Shown in pieces: positions 37,761-51,000 of a stretch of 64,000 nucleotides of DNA. Origin of the DNA: Tetradesmus obliquus (Eukaryota > Chlorophyta > Chlorophyceae > Sphaeropleales > Scenedesmaceae). The position numbers and the translations under genes are program-made. Under the pieces are notes generated by a model, which had not been told where the DNA came from, did not search any database, and was given only the letters and a program-made list of their open reading frames with translations. Every line of letters starts with the position of its first letter. Positions within the stretch are counted from its first letter, which is position 1. The stretch spans positions 6,059,001 to 6,123,000 of the forward strand of contig CP126195.1 in assembly GCA_030272155.1 (NCBI GenBank), read 5' to 3'.

Positions 37761-38571
37761 CACAGAGGCAGTTGTGCTTGCATGTTCCCTCACACAGATA
37801 CGTGCAGCCCTGGGATGCAATCAAAGCAGCATCTACGAATTTGTAATAATGGCTGTTCATGGTGTCTGATGCGACCAGTGTGTGACCACGACGTTAACAA
37901 TGACGTTCCTCGTGCCAGGGACCCCGGCACATTCACGTTCTTGAGAGAACTCGTAAGAGTGGATGCATTAGCCAACGACTGTCCAGCAGTACAGAAAACA
38001 CATGTACAAAGCATCAAGGACTTCCCTTGTTTCTGTTATCCCTGAAGGGGGAAGCCAGCCTGGCAGCCTGGCTGTCCACCAGCAGGCTGCAGCAGCCTGC
38101 CCGGCAGCCAGTTCAATGAGGCTCTGAGGATGTAAAAGCCCTGACCAAGCCTAAGTAGGTTTGAACCAATGCTAATGTGCGGTGACAGGCACTGGTCAAG
38201 CTGGCTATGCCTCATCAGGGCTCTTCCCCTCAGCGCCTGACCTCAGGTCATGACCTCCTGATCAGGATCAGGCTGGTCGTAGAACAGCAGTGGGTGGCAA
38301 TCCAGCGGGTCCCAACACAGGTTGCACAGTAGACCAGGCCGCAACAACTAGGCATGACACTGCGCACGACAGGCATGCACAGGTTGTTTTTCTGGGATGG
38401 TGGCGAGCACAGTTGAGTTGAACGGAGAAGAGCAGAGTGAGGTTCCCCCCATCGTTGCAGCAGCCAATGCCACCCCGACCACATTAAGCAAGCCAAGCTG
38501 AATCTTGTTGCAAATAAAAACATGGTGATCGTGAAGCAGCTCCGAAACATGAGGCAGCAGAATAAATGTTC
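37761..38571. other. Upstream of the UBZ4 gene; no gene recognised
   Basis: This 0.8-kb gap lies between the UBZ4 start codon and the tRNA-Gly gene. The part next to 37760 should hold the promoter. No other structure is seen. Confidence 0.5.
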
Positions 38572-38642
38572 TGCGCTCGCCGGGAATCGAACCCGGGCCT
38601 GGTCCGTGGCAGGGACCTATCATACCACTAGACTACGAGCGC
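38572..38642 (-). tRNA. tRNA-Gly (GCC), copy 1
   Basis: A full cloverleaf folds on the - strand: acceptor stem GCGCTCG/CGAGCGC, D-arm with AGTCTAGTGG as A box, anticodon stem GGTCC/GGACC around loop CTGCCAC (anticodon GCC), and T-arm with B box GGTTCGATTCC. It has no intron and no encoded CCA. Two identical copies lie in the Dicer intron. Confidence 0.96.
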
Positions 38643-38817
38643 TGCTTGATGGCATCCGAGCCCAGCCAGCATTCATTAACGGCAAATTTCAAAATTTTCA
38701 GAACAGCCAGCGCGAATTTCTCCAAAGCGGGTTCCTTGCGCAGTGCAACTCTCCTTCTTGCATGCTGCAGTGCAATGATGCAGTCACTGCGGTTCATATG
38801 GCTACGGTAACCTGGAA

Positions 38818-39135
38818 GATGTATAGACTGCTGTCACCAACAATGCTTAGAATACTGCATTCACGCCGGAAGATCCACAGATTGCAGCCACATTGCGTGT
38901 CGTAAGGAAGACGGTTATGCTAGCATTACCAATGTCACACCTTACGCACAGAGGTTTTTCTGGTGTTTAAAACCTAAGAGTGACAGCCCGAACTGAGCTG
39001 CTTGCAGCTTCCTATTTCACCAGGTGTCTGTGGTGGCGTATGTTGCATGAACACACCGTGTAACCCCTCTATTCATCTCCAACCAGATGAATACACCATG
39101 CAACCCCTTATCTCTGTGACAGCCTGAGCTGTATG
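38818..39135 (+). mobile_element. LINE 3'-end fragment (severely 5'-truncated)
   Basis: This matches the 3' untranslated tails of the LINE copies at 49325-49600 and 54620-54870. Shared blocks include ATGTATAG...TGCTGTCAC, ACGGTTATGC, CACAGAGGTTTTTC, GAGTGACAGCCCGA, GGTGGCGTATG and GTGTAACCCCTCT with an embedded TGTAA. No coding part remains. It begins about 175 bp on the 5' side of the adjacent tRNA-Gly. Confidence 0.75.
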
Positions 39136-39493
39136 AAGATGAAACTCACAACTCCTGTAACAAGCCTCTCAACTGTGAAATGAAAATTCTCCCTTCACAA
39201 CTGAACGCACAGATGGCGCATCTAAAACAGGCAGCGGGGACCCCTGGAGGTCCATGTCTGGGGAACTTCAGAGCACAACGACTCAACTCACCAGTGAGTT
39301 ATGACCATCATGAAAGAAAAGGTTACTTGTACCGCAGGTCCGAAGTGTCAGAAATTGCAGCAGCTGGGTTCCGTGCTGTGACAGCCGCCACACACCAGCC
39401 AACACACCAAGCAAACACGCAAGTCAGCCGCGTCATTAGCAAACCGCTGGACTGCTTGCATGCAGCCAAATGCAATACCTCTGTCACAAAGCA
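39136..39493. other. 3' flank of the Dicer gene; nothing recognised
   Basis: About 350 bp between the LINE tail and the Dicer stop codon. No gene or repeat family was recognised. It probably includes the Dicer 3' UTR on the - strand. Confidence 0.45.
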
Positions 39494-39695
39494 CTAGCTG
39501 CCACCGCCATGCTGCTGGTTGCCAGGTAGCTGCAGCAGCCGCTGCACCGCACCCCACACCTCCTGCCAGGCATGCTCGCCCCGGCCCACTCCGCGTGCCA
39601 TACTGTCCACATACACAGCCCCAATGGTGCTCTCAACCAGATCAGCAACAACCTTGGGAGCCCTCAGCGGCTTCCTGCGAGGCACCTTGTCATCC

Positions 39696-39731
<36 letters not shown>

Positions 39732-40895
39732 TCGGGCCCTGCTGCTGCCTGGTCTGTTTGCTGTGTGGTGCTGCCAGTCCCATTAGCGCTGACGCTATTG
39801 CCGCTTGCATTGGCTGCATCAGCAGCCGCTGTTGATTTCCGCGGTGCTGCCCACACATCCTGCCAGATCTTCCTGCAGTTGTTGCTCCAATGCACGCCAG
39901 GCGCAACCTCTTGAAGCAGCTGCTGCAGCGCTTGCTCCCGCTGCTGCTCACTCTCTGCCTGCCGATCTGCTGCTGCCGCATCCGGCTCCATGCCTGCCGC
40001 AGCTGCTGCCTGCGCATCTGCAAAGCGCCTGGCAGCGCGCTCCAGCTGGCTGCTGCGCGCCTGCAGGTGCTGCTGCAGGCCTGCTGCTGCTGCGGCGCGG
40101 CCCAGGTGTGTGTTGTTGACCAGTGCTGCTCTGCGCCAGCTCAGCTCCGCAGGGGCGTAGGCCGCGGCACTGCTGCACAGCATGCAACGCGGTGCAGAGC
40201 AGTGTATCGCAGTTCATTGCATCGCATTGCATTGCATTGCATTGCATTGATTGCACTGCATTGCATTGCATGGCATAGCATGGCATCAGAACAAGAGCAA
40301 ACTGCAGTTGCCTGGCAGGACTCTTTGACTGGCTGAGCTGTCGTGTGCAATGGCACTGGTGTGCAATGGAGGCAATCGCAGCTGCAGCGCCACGGCACAA
40401 TACCACCAGTTATCCAGTTATTGCCCCTCTTCTAAACTAGAGAGGGGGAAGGTGGGTCCCGCAAAGGTGTGGATGTAAGCAGCCACCATCCCTTCCCAGC
40501 CCACACCATCCCGTCACTGACCTGCCACCTGCCGCCGCCAGCTGCTGTGCTGTGCGCTGCACCAGCCAGCCAGACACAGCCAGATCCAGCAGCGCATCAC
40601 CAAGGGACTCAACTCGGGTGCACAACAAAGAAAGTCGAGCATGCACAATGATAGTGGAGCATGCACAGGCGCCCACAGCCCAGCCCACACAACCCCATGC
40701 CGCCTCACCTGCCACCTGCAGCCGCCAGCGTTGCCGCAGTCTGCTGCATCAGCCAGCCAGACACAGCCAGGTCCAGCAGCGCATCACCCAGGAACTCCAG
40801 CCGCTGGTAGCTCTGGCAGCCAAACACAGACACGTGCCGCAGCGCCTGGGCCAGCAGGCTGGGGTCATCAAAGCTGTGGCCCAGACTCTGCTGCA

Positions 40896-40927
<32 letters not shown>

Positions 40928-42985
40928 TGCTGTTGTTGAGGCGCTGGTGGCAGCAGGGCGTGCAGTGGCGGTGTGGCGGCTGTTGCAGCGGAGCCTGCGG
41001 CAGCGAGGCAGACAAATCAACAGTGTGAGAGCAGAGATGCACATGCAAAGCAATGCTTGAAGGTGCGAAGCTTTGCATCTTTCATGCTAGACTGTCCATA
41101 CATGCTGGCAGTGCTACTCGTGGGGATGTGTGCATCTATCAGATACGGCAGCTGCCAGAGCGCTCGGCATTGCATCATGCAAAATGCATGCAAGGAATAA
41201 GGCACATGTATGGCTTGTTGAATGTATGTTGCCTGTACCAATGCACACCCCTCACAGGAAGCAGACGACAAAGCAGCACAGGTTCAGGTGAGCCATGTAC
41301 ACATCAAACCCCAGATGCCTCGTCGCCAGATTGTTGTGAATTTGGCGTACTGCATATTTTTCCTGGGCGAGGCATGCATGCCCGGAGACCCTGCATGCTG
41401 CGCACCTGGTGGCAGCACGCCAATTGCTTCACAGAAGGCCGCTGCCGCTGCCAAGCCCCGCTCTGACACAGGCATGCTACTGCCGCTGCTGCCGGCCATC
41501 ACCCCTTGCATCGCTGCACTGCCTGCGGAGCCAGAGGCGCCATTTGGTGCTGCTGCTGCTGCTGCTGTCAGGTAGACTGCCCCAATCAGTGCCTCCACAC
41601 CATCTGCCAGCCGCTTCCCTTTTTCCTGCCGCTCACAGGACTGTGGCCGCCGCAGCCCCACAGCCCATCTGCCACTGCTGCTGCTGCTGCTGCTGCTGCC
41701 AGGGTATGCGCCAGTAGGCGTGTAGGCATCTGCACAGTGAGCCACACTGCTGAAAGGCAGCAGCAGCATGTGGCGGTCCAGCTGCAGCTGTGAGCTGTGG
41801 CCTTGTGCCCTGCGGGCCAGCTCTACGTTGCGCACCAGTGTCGCTTTTTGCACTGACAGCTCGCCCTCATTTGCGTCTGCAGGGTTGGCCTGCAGGGTGA
41901 ATTGGTAAATTAGGTGGCAGCAGCAGCAGCAGCCATGTCAGCAGCAGCAGGAGCAACAGGAGCAAAGATGCTGTGGCTGTTTTCATTGCACTGTGTTTGT
42001 GGGTGCAAGCAGCTGCACATACCAGGCTGCTTCACCGTGTGGAGCTGAACTGCACACCACAAGTCACTGCAACCGCACTTCACACTCAAGTTCACACCTG
42101 CAGGGTGTAGTTCGTCGCCAGGAACTTCAGCACGACATCCCCCAGGAACTCCAGGCCCTCCAGGTCATACGCCTCCTTAGCAGCAGCACCAGTCAGTGAC
42201 ACCACCAGCAGCGGCAGCGGCGGCACTGGGAAACCACTGCTGCTGCTGCTAGTGGTGTGGCCAGAATCTGCAGCTGCTGCTGCTGCAGATGATTTTGCTG
42301 CTAGATCTGTCAGGTGCTGCTGCATGCGGCTTGCGCGCAGCAGGCTGTTGATGCGGTGCATGAACACCGGCAGCAGCTGCAGCTGCGACCATTGCGTAGC
42401 CGTCAGCGGCAGCAGCCAGCAGAGCTCTAGGGGCAGGTATGCCTGGCGCTGCTGTTCTGAATCAGACTCATCAATGTCCATTGCCTCTGAATCTGATCCT
42501 GCATCTGCATCTGCATCTGCGGCTGCTGCTGCCGCTGCTGCTGCTTGATCAGTGCTGCCAATGTGGTTGCCTCCATTGCCCCCTGACACCAGCCCAAACG
42601 GCCGCTTGCTGCCTGGAGACACCTGCCGCTGCTGGGCAGGTCTTACCAGATGCATGGCTTCACCCTGCTGCTGGTGCTGCTGCTGCTGCTGCTGCCAGCC
42701 GCTGAACGTTACCGCTGCTGCTGCGGCCTCAGGTGTGGTCAGGTCCTCTGGTGTAGCTGAGCCTGTCCTGCGCCCCAGGTTCTGCAGCTGCGGCGGATTA
42801 AGTGGGTATGACAGCAGCCCTAAACCCTTGCGCCAGCCCTGACCAGCCACCTTGAGCATTGCCAGGTCACCCCTAAGCCCTGTGACGTTATAACGCTGTT
42901 TGAAATACTCTGCATGGCTGCTGGGACTGTCTGGATGCTTGCGACCTGCAGGTGCTGCAGCTGGCTCTGCTATGGGACCGTTGTT

Positions 42986-43044
<59 letters not shown>

Positions 43045-43425
43045 ACCAAGTGAACTCGCAAGGTGTGCTGGGAGTAACATTGCTGTCAATGCCTGTGCAG
43101 CGGTACACCATGCTGCTGTGGCCTGCAAGCAGCACCCTGTCCTGCAGTAGCTGCTCTGCCTGCAGCACTTGACTAGCAATCAGCTGCTCAGGCGCCGCAG
43201 CAAGTGCTGCTGCTCCTGCAGCAGCAGTAGTGTTTGTGCCAGCGCTGGTCAAGTCAGCGCCAAACAGTGCTGCTGCTGGCTTCAAGCCTTCTGCCATGCT
43301 CTGTATGGCCTGCCAGTTGATGCCTGCACCTTGCTGCTGCTGCTGCTGCTGCAGTGGGGCAAACAAGTAAGCCACCTCCGCACCAGCCAGCACACGAGCT
43401 GCCTCTGCCTCTGCTACTGCACCTT

Positions 43426-43456
<31 letters not shown>

Positions 43457-43607
43457 GCTGCTGCTGCTAGTTGTGCTTGCCAGTGCTGCAGCCAGTGCTG
43501 CTGGAAGGCTGCTTATTGCGGCACCAGGTGCTTGCCAGAAGCCCGCCCTTTGCTGGAATTGCTGCGGGTTGAGTGGCCGGGCTTGGTCCAGCCTGGCCTG
43601 TTCAGGC

Positions 43608-43652
<45 letters not shown>

Positions 43653-45021
43653 ACTGAGCTGTCACCAGTGATCTGGCCGCGCATGCCTAGCAGGCGCTGC
43701 AGGGCTCAGAGGTTTATGGGGATTTGAACGCCCATGGGCCGACAGATGTGCAGGCAGCAGAGCCAAAACATATGCATGCAGCGCACAGTATTGTGGAGAC
43801 AGAATAGAGTGGGTGACATCCACCTGATTTGAAGTGGATTGGTTTCCAAACACGAGTGTGCTGCATGCTGAGCAAGGGGTATACAGCGGGTTCTGTTATC
43901 ATTGGTTTGGTTTGTGCCAGCAACACATGAACGGTGCTTGCGCTTATCCTGCAAGCGGTCAAATCCGCGGCGCCCGGTTGCCTTTTGCAGCCGGTCGACT
44001 GTATGATGCGAGGCTCAGCAGATCAACAACTTGTTGGGTGAACGCATGCAGCAGGTGTCTGCTGTGGTGCATCACACAAGACCCACCCAGGATGGCAGAC
44101 GCCAGTCCCTTCACGCCCTAGATGAATCCAGAATGCAGCGTTACCAACGCAGCCTGTAGGCTCAGTGCATGCCGCAGTTCTCCCGCATTGCATACTGGGT
44201 TTGCCACAGAAACGACACAATAGGTTGATCCCTCCACGTACAACACAGAATGCACAACCACACAACGCACACAGTGCTAGCCACCAACCACATCACGGCC
44301 GCCTCACCCTGCTACTCAACGCAAAGTGCACAAGCACACAACACAAACAGTGCTTGCCACCACATCACAGCACTGCCTCACCTTGCTGCTCCAGTTGAGC
44401 AGGCTGTGCAGCACTTGCTGGTAGTGCAGCAGCTGCAGCAGCTGCACGGCTGTCAGCTGCACTGACCCCTGGTAGCCTGGCGACACCTGGCAGAGAAAAG
44501 CAGCAAGCAGCCAACAGCGGCAGCAGCAGCAGCAATCGGAGCTGTGTCTGCAGCTAAGTGCAGAGTGTGCTGTTGCTGGATGTGGTGAGGACTGAATGAA
44601 ATGTGCCTGATACAAAAAGCATTGGTGCTGATACAAAAAGCATTGGTGCTGCTGGGGCCAGGGTTGCAGCAAGCCCCAGGCATCCCCGTATGAAGATAAG
44701 CTACATACAAACTATGTAGTCTGTTTGTACAGTTTCAGTGCTGCTTCCACTATGGGCGCAGCATTTGCAACACGCACCTTGTGTGGCTGCTGCTGGTCCT
44801 GGTGCTGCCAAGCCGGCCACGCCAGCTGCTGCCCAGCAGGCAGCTGCTCCCACAGCAGCACGCCAAACTCCAAGCTGCTGCTGATGTTGCTGCTGCTGCT
44901 GCTGCTGCCGTTGATTCCGCTGCTGATGTTGCCACTGCTGGTGCCAGGAACGGCAGCGCAGCGCGCCGCAGATCCCACCGCCATGTTCAGCAACCCAAAA
45001 ATATGTGCATCACGCTGCTGC

Positions 45022-45080
<59 letters not shown>

Positions 45081-48000
45081 GTCGCTGCTGTTGCCACAAC
45101 AGCTGAAGCTGTACATGTGCAGTGTGATCTTCCCGCCTGGCCGTGTGAAGTTCACGGTCCTGGGTGCCAGGGGGCCCTCCAGAGTGAAGCTGTAGCTGAA
45201 GGCAGGGGTGGGCTCAGCCTCTGCATTGGCAGCAGCAACAGCAGCAGCATCCACACTCGCCCCAACCTGCATGGCAACGCAATTGCCTTGCAATCCAGAA
45301 CTACTAGTAGCTGCTGCCGTGTGCACGGCTAGCCGTAGCCAAGCCAACCGCTTGCAGCCCTGCATCAATGCGTCAGCCCTCCACAGGACTCGCAGTTGTG
45401 CAGGTGCGCAGCGTGTCCCTTGGACAACAACTATCGTGTGCGAAAAAGAAAACATCTTGCATCGCCTGATGCCGTGCTCACCCAGCTGGCGCCCGCGCCT
45501 GCTGCTGTCCCAGCTGGGCTGCGCTGACCGGGCCCACCACTAGCTTGCATGGCAACGTTAAACCTATGCACGGAAACTGAGTGGGCCCACCACGAGCAGA
45601 GTGTCACTGTCCTGTACATAGCAAAGTGCTGCGTCTGCCTGCTGACGCCTGCTGCCTGCCGCACCCACCCAGCTGCCGGACGCGCCTGCTGCTGCCCCAG
45701 CTGGGCTGCAGCCATCCATCCAGCTTCTTCACCTCCAGCAGCCGCCGCAGCGCAGCCAGCGCTGCTGCATTCTTGGCCGTCTTGCTGTTGCTGTGGAAAT
45801 CGGAGGTGATGGGCTGCAGCAGCACGGCAGCACGTGCGGAGTTGGTTAGGCCGTTGTGCGTGCATTGTAAGGACCTGCAGACAGCAAACCTTGCCAGAGC
45901 ACAGTGCACCATGATGCACACTCGCATGCCTAGATGGGGCCCCCGCCATCATGGCATCGTGCCGTCACAGGAGGTCAACACAGACTGGATGTGACTGTCA
46001 GCTGTCACGTGCACATCACGTTGTCTGTCACATGCACAACACGCAGTGCTGCTCAAGCCAACATTGCAAGAAATAGTCAAACACGCCCAGTGCCACGCTT
46101 GGTGCCGCGCCAAGTACAGCAGACTGTGTTCTTATGCTGATTGATGCACACCAGGAGAACAAGGCGTCACCAACAAAGCTGGATGCGCTTGAACTTGTTC
46201 ACAAAACCTGTGCACATCTTGGGCCACGTAGGCGTGCAGCGCTCACCTCAGTGATGCCGCTGTTGCTGGGCAAGTAGATGGTTGTCTGGAACAGGGGACC
46301 TGCAAACGCTTGTGTGCTGTAGTATGCCTGCAGCAGCACTGTCCTGCAAGGTAAGAAAGCAAAGCGACACGGCAGCAAGGTTGTGGCAGGCCTACCATCA
46401 AGAGTTACGACATGCAGCACTAGCGTCCACAAGGTGCTGAACAAAACAGCTTGCCAGTGTTTTGTGCACCACACAGATGTGCAAATTGGCTCCCAAAACT
46501 ACCACACCCAAATAAAAGCCCAGAACCCTGGATGTGACATGCGCAAAACCCTTATATGCCGCAAGAGCTGCGCTCGCCGGGAATCGAACCCGGGCCTGGT
46601 CCGTGGCAGGGACCTATCATACCACTAGACTACGAGCGCTGCTTGCTGGTGACATGAAAGAAACTTCAGCAGGCCAGCTTTCCAACGCCTGCACTGACTC
46701 GACAGCTGCTCCCCGGCGCGATCAGCAGCAGCATGCGATCGTCTCACGCCTTCTTTAGTGAGAGAGAGAGAGAGAGGGAATATCGCGTCGTCCATGGCCG
46801 TCCCCAGCCACCACACCGTCACCATCCCGAATCTTCGGCGGCCCGTCATCCGCGAGGAGAAGGACCCACTGAGCCCCGTGCGGGACGGCCTGCCGTCCGT
46901 GCCGTTCACCGCGATGCTGCAGGGCAGCCTCGGGCTCGGCAAGACAACGGCCATGGTCGAGCTGGTGACGCTCCTCGACCAGGGGCACTCCATCGATAAA
47001 ATATTCTACTTCAGTCCGACGGCACAGCTCGACGGCAAGGCCAAGCTTCTCATCGAGGGCGGCCATCGATACGAAATCGAGACGTTCGAGGACCTTACCG
47101 TCGCCAACTGGTCGGCGTGCGTGGACCAGACCAAGGCCGTCCTGCAAAAGTGGCGCGAATACAAGCGCCTCGCCAAGATCTGGCGCCGGTTCGAGGCGGC
47201 GCACTTCAACCCGGACCGCCTCGCGTTCGATGAGGCGCTCGAGCTATACGAGCGCGACTTTCAGCCGCCGGAGCCCCTGTACCCGCACGGCATGACGCCC
47301 AGCTTCCTGTTTCTCTTCGACGACCTCATCGGTAACGCCATCCTCTGCCGTCCCAATCCAAGGGGAGACTTCGCAAAGTGGTGGCTGATGAGCCGCCACC
47401 TCAAGACGAGCATCCTCGTCTGCAGCCAGGTCTTCCAGGGCGGCCTCTCGAAGCAGCTACGAGCCAATTGCAACGTCTTCGTGTTGCTTGCCAACAACTC
47501 ACTTCTGGGGTGAGTCTCCTTGAGTGACAGCCTGTTTTGCTGAGTCGTCTGCGGCGTTCCAGTTTTTCGGGTGTTCGTTGCAACGTAGTTGCCTGTGCAC
47601 ACCGTGTAACCCCTCTTCTTCTTCTGCGCGATCGGGTTCTCATAATATGTGAGCTGAAAGAGGGGCAAGTGACTCGCTCTAGGGGAGTTTCACTTTGGTT
47701 GCATCTTGTGGCTTGCTATCGGGTTCTCGTGATATGTGAGCTGAAAGAGGGGCAAGTGACGCGCTTTAGGGCGATAGCTTGCCCACCCCTGTAACAGACC
47801 TCTCTCAGGGCGATAGCTTGCCCACCCCTGTAACAGACCTCTCTCGCGCGACCACTCTCTCACGCGACACACCTCTCCCCGGCGCGGCGTAATGAAACCG
47901 CACCCGCTATGCTGCCCCCTATCACAAGACGCCCCTGTAGCAGACCTCTCTGACACCACCTGGTGCTTCAAGCAGCGTCAATCTCAGCTACTTGCAGCTT

Positions 48001-51000
48001 GTATGCAGCTCTCTATGCCCCTGGCACACCAAGGTGGCGGCAAGAGCATTGCAGGGTATCCCATCTTCCAACGCTAGTTGCAGCTGCTGTGCCGGCAGCA
48101 GCAGCAGCAAGCTGCATTTCTGTGCCTGCAGGCGGCTGCAGCTGGCCTGAGCAATACGGCAGCGCAGCCAGTGACAGCGGCAGCTAGCGGAGGCCATCAG
48201 GTTGCCAGCTATCAAAACTGTTGTTTCGTATGTTGCATGATAGTGGCATGCTTGTCACTGTCAAATTTGTGAGTTGAGCAGGGTGCTTGCATGTTGGTGC
48301 TTGCGGCAGTGGCGGAGGCCTGAAAGGTGCAACACAGCATCCCTGGCAATTCAAACGGACGTGCATCTCGTCGTTTGAAATATTGTCAGTTGCTCCTGCT
48401 CAAGCTCGTTTCCAAGAAGCGATTGTAGACACCTTCAAATACCGCATCGGATGCAAGTTGACAGTGCCCAAACATCTGCCCTCAGCCAGGGCCCGGTTGC
48501 ACACAGCAGATGGGGTGCTTGTGCTCACCAGTAGAGGGCCTACTGGGTGACGCAACACGGCGCTGGTTGTCCAGCAATCACAGCTGGCCAACACTCGCTC
48601 CATAAAATCAGAAAAAGAAGGAAAGATTGAGAGAAAAAGGTTTTGAACGCCACCGCCGGGAATTGAACCCGGGCCTCCTGCGTGACAGGCAGGGATACTG
48701 ACCACTATACTACGGCGACACCAGGCAACTGCTGGCGACTGAGGTTGGACAGCTCCGCAGGGAGCTGGGCGGTGAGGGCGGATGACAGAAAGCAGCAGCA
48801 CAACTGATCATGGGTTTCAAGCCGAAAAAATGGGCCTCTTCTTCCATCTCCTGTATATGGGACATGGTCTGTATAGCAGCTATACATGCATTTGAGCATG
48901 GTCGCCGGGTGGCATGGGCAGTGTCCCACAGACTAAACGTGCCTGTGCTTGTGGAGCAAGTAGCAGTACGAGCGGCAGTTGGCAGTTTTTGGGATGTACT
49001 TGCTGATTTTGCTGCTACAGCTAGGGTACCTAGTCGTTACAAAAACCACCTGCTCACACGACAGCCGTTTATTGCTTGGCACACTGTGTTACGTGGCAAT
49101 GGCTTACGTGTGATCCGCAGATGAGACCTGTGCATATGCATGTCTATGCATGCTCTATCTCCTCCTATACTTATCACATTTGGCAGGTGTTGTAGGATCC
49201 TTACATGTCTGCTGCAACATGCAGCCATGACTGACCCTCAACAGACAGCCTGCCTTCAGAATGCTGCCTTGCCATGATTTGCCTAATCAAATCAGCGGCT
49301 TGAGTTCAGCCTGCCGTACTGTACTGCAATATGTATAGTGTGCTGTCACTGACACTGATTAGAAAAGTGCATTCATGTTCGGACACGAAAACTTTTTGAT
49401 TGCACCAGAATTGCGTGTGATGGGAGAGACGGTTATGCGTGCATGACCAAAGTTGATCTCACACACAGAGGTTTTTCATGGGGTTGAACCTCATTTGAGT
49501 GACAGCCCGAGCTGAGCTGTCTGCAGCTTCAAATCCGTTCAGGTGTTAGTGGTGGCGTATGCCGCGTGAGTACACCAGTGTAACCCCTCTCTCTCTCTCT
49601 CATCTCCTGTAACAAGCCTCTCCTCCATCTTCCGTGGCATCGGGCTGCCTTGGCTGTTGTGCGGCATCCTGCAGCAGACCGGCCCTGGCCGCCTGCAGCT
49701 GTGCCAGACCCGCCATGTATGCCTTCTGCAGCAGAGCAGCATGTTGAGGCCATGTTGGTGGCGAGGCTAGGCTGGCGGAATCATCGCGGCAAGACGGTGT
49801 CTGTTGCACAATTGTCTGTTCGTGAAGCTACCTCACTGCAGCTTGGTCCCCTGCGTGCTGAGCGCCAGGAGCGGCGCACTAGGTTTGTCAGTGTTGCGCT
49901 CGGTGCGGGTGCCCCGCCCGAGGCGTTGACTCGTGGTTTGCAATGTGTGGCAGCCGCCCAGGGCGCACTATGGAAGATGCGCTGGGATAATGCGTACAAG
50001 GCGTATTGGCGGCTGGTCATGGATGGCTTGCCTACGTCGGAGCGCATGCACCAGCAGCATGATACCTGCATGTGTGGCGCTGCGTGTCCTGGTCTGGTGC
50101 ACCATTTTTGGGAGTGCCCGGTTGCGGTAGCGGTGATTGACAGCCTGCTGTCTGCGTTGCCTGCAACATGGTGTACGAGGGCTGTAGGCCGCCCGCCGCT
50201 TGCTATGCGGCATGTCTGGTTGATGCAGCGGCCTCCCGGCCCTAAGCGGCTCCACCAGCGTGTTTGGGGGGTTGTTTGTTTAGCTGCTTTGAATGCCATG
50301 GATGTTGGCAGACGGCAGGCTAATAATCTGCGCATTCCGCCGCCCGCGCCTGCCGCGCCGCGGCCGTCTGCGCCGCCGCCGCAATGGCAGGTACCTATTA
50401 CCGATGTGTTTCAGCCTGCAGCTCTCACTGCTGCGCAGCAACAGCATAACCAGCTGGTTGAGCAGCGTAGGCAGCAGCAGCAGCTGCAACAACAACAACA
50501 GCGACAGCAACTAATAGCGCAGGTGTTACAGGAGGCGAAGCAGCAGGCGGTTTTGCGGTTTTGGGAGTTGCTTGCTGATTTTGTGGCAATGGAGGCTGCG
50601 CCGGCTCATTGGCGTGTTGCGGTGCCTGGAGATCACCCGTTTCTGCGTTCTGATCCAGCACAGCTGCGCATTGTACTGGCGCCCCGCTCTGGTTGACCTT
50701 CCTGCTTTTACGTGATGTGCTGTCAGTAGTTGTCCAATTTTCACTTTCTGGCAAGGCCATGTTGCATGTCGTGTGTCACCGTGCTTGATTTTTCAGCTCT
50801 GTGTGTCGCATTGCGTGCTTCTATGCTTGTCAGCCATGAGGGTTGCAGAAGCAGTAGCACCTTAGTTTGCATGTCACATGCAGTGTCTCCTGTCGGTCCC
50901 GCGGGCTCCTGCTTGCTGCAGTCTGGTGTGTACAGCAGTGCCTTGGTGCAATCATGCCAAACACCTATGGTAAGCAGCACCATTGTGCATCCCGCTTGCT

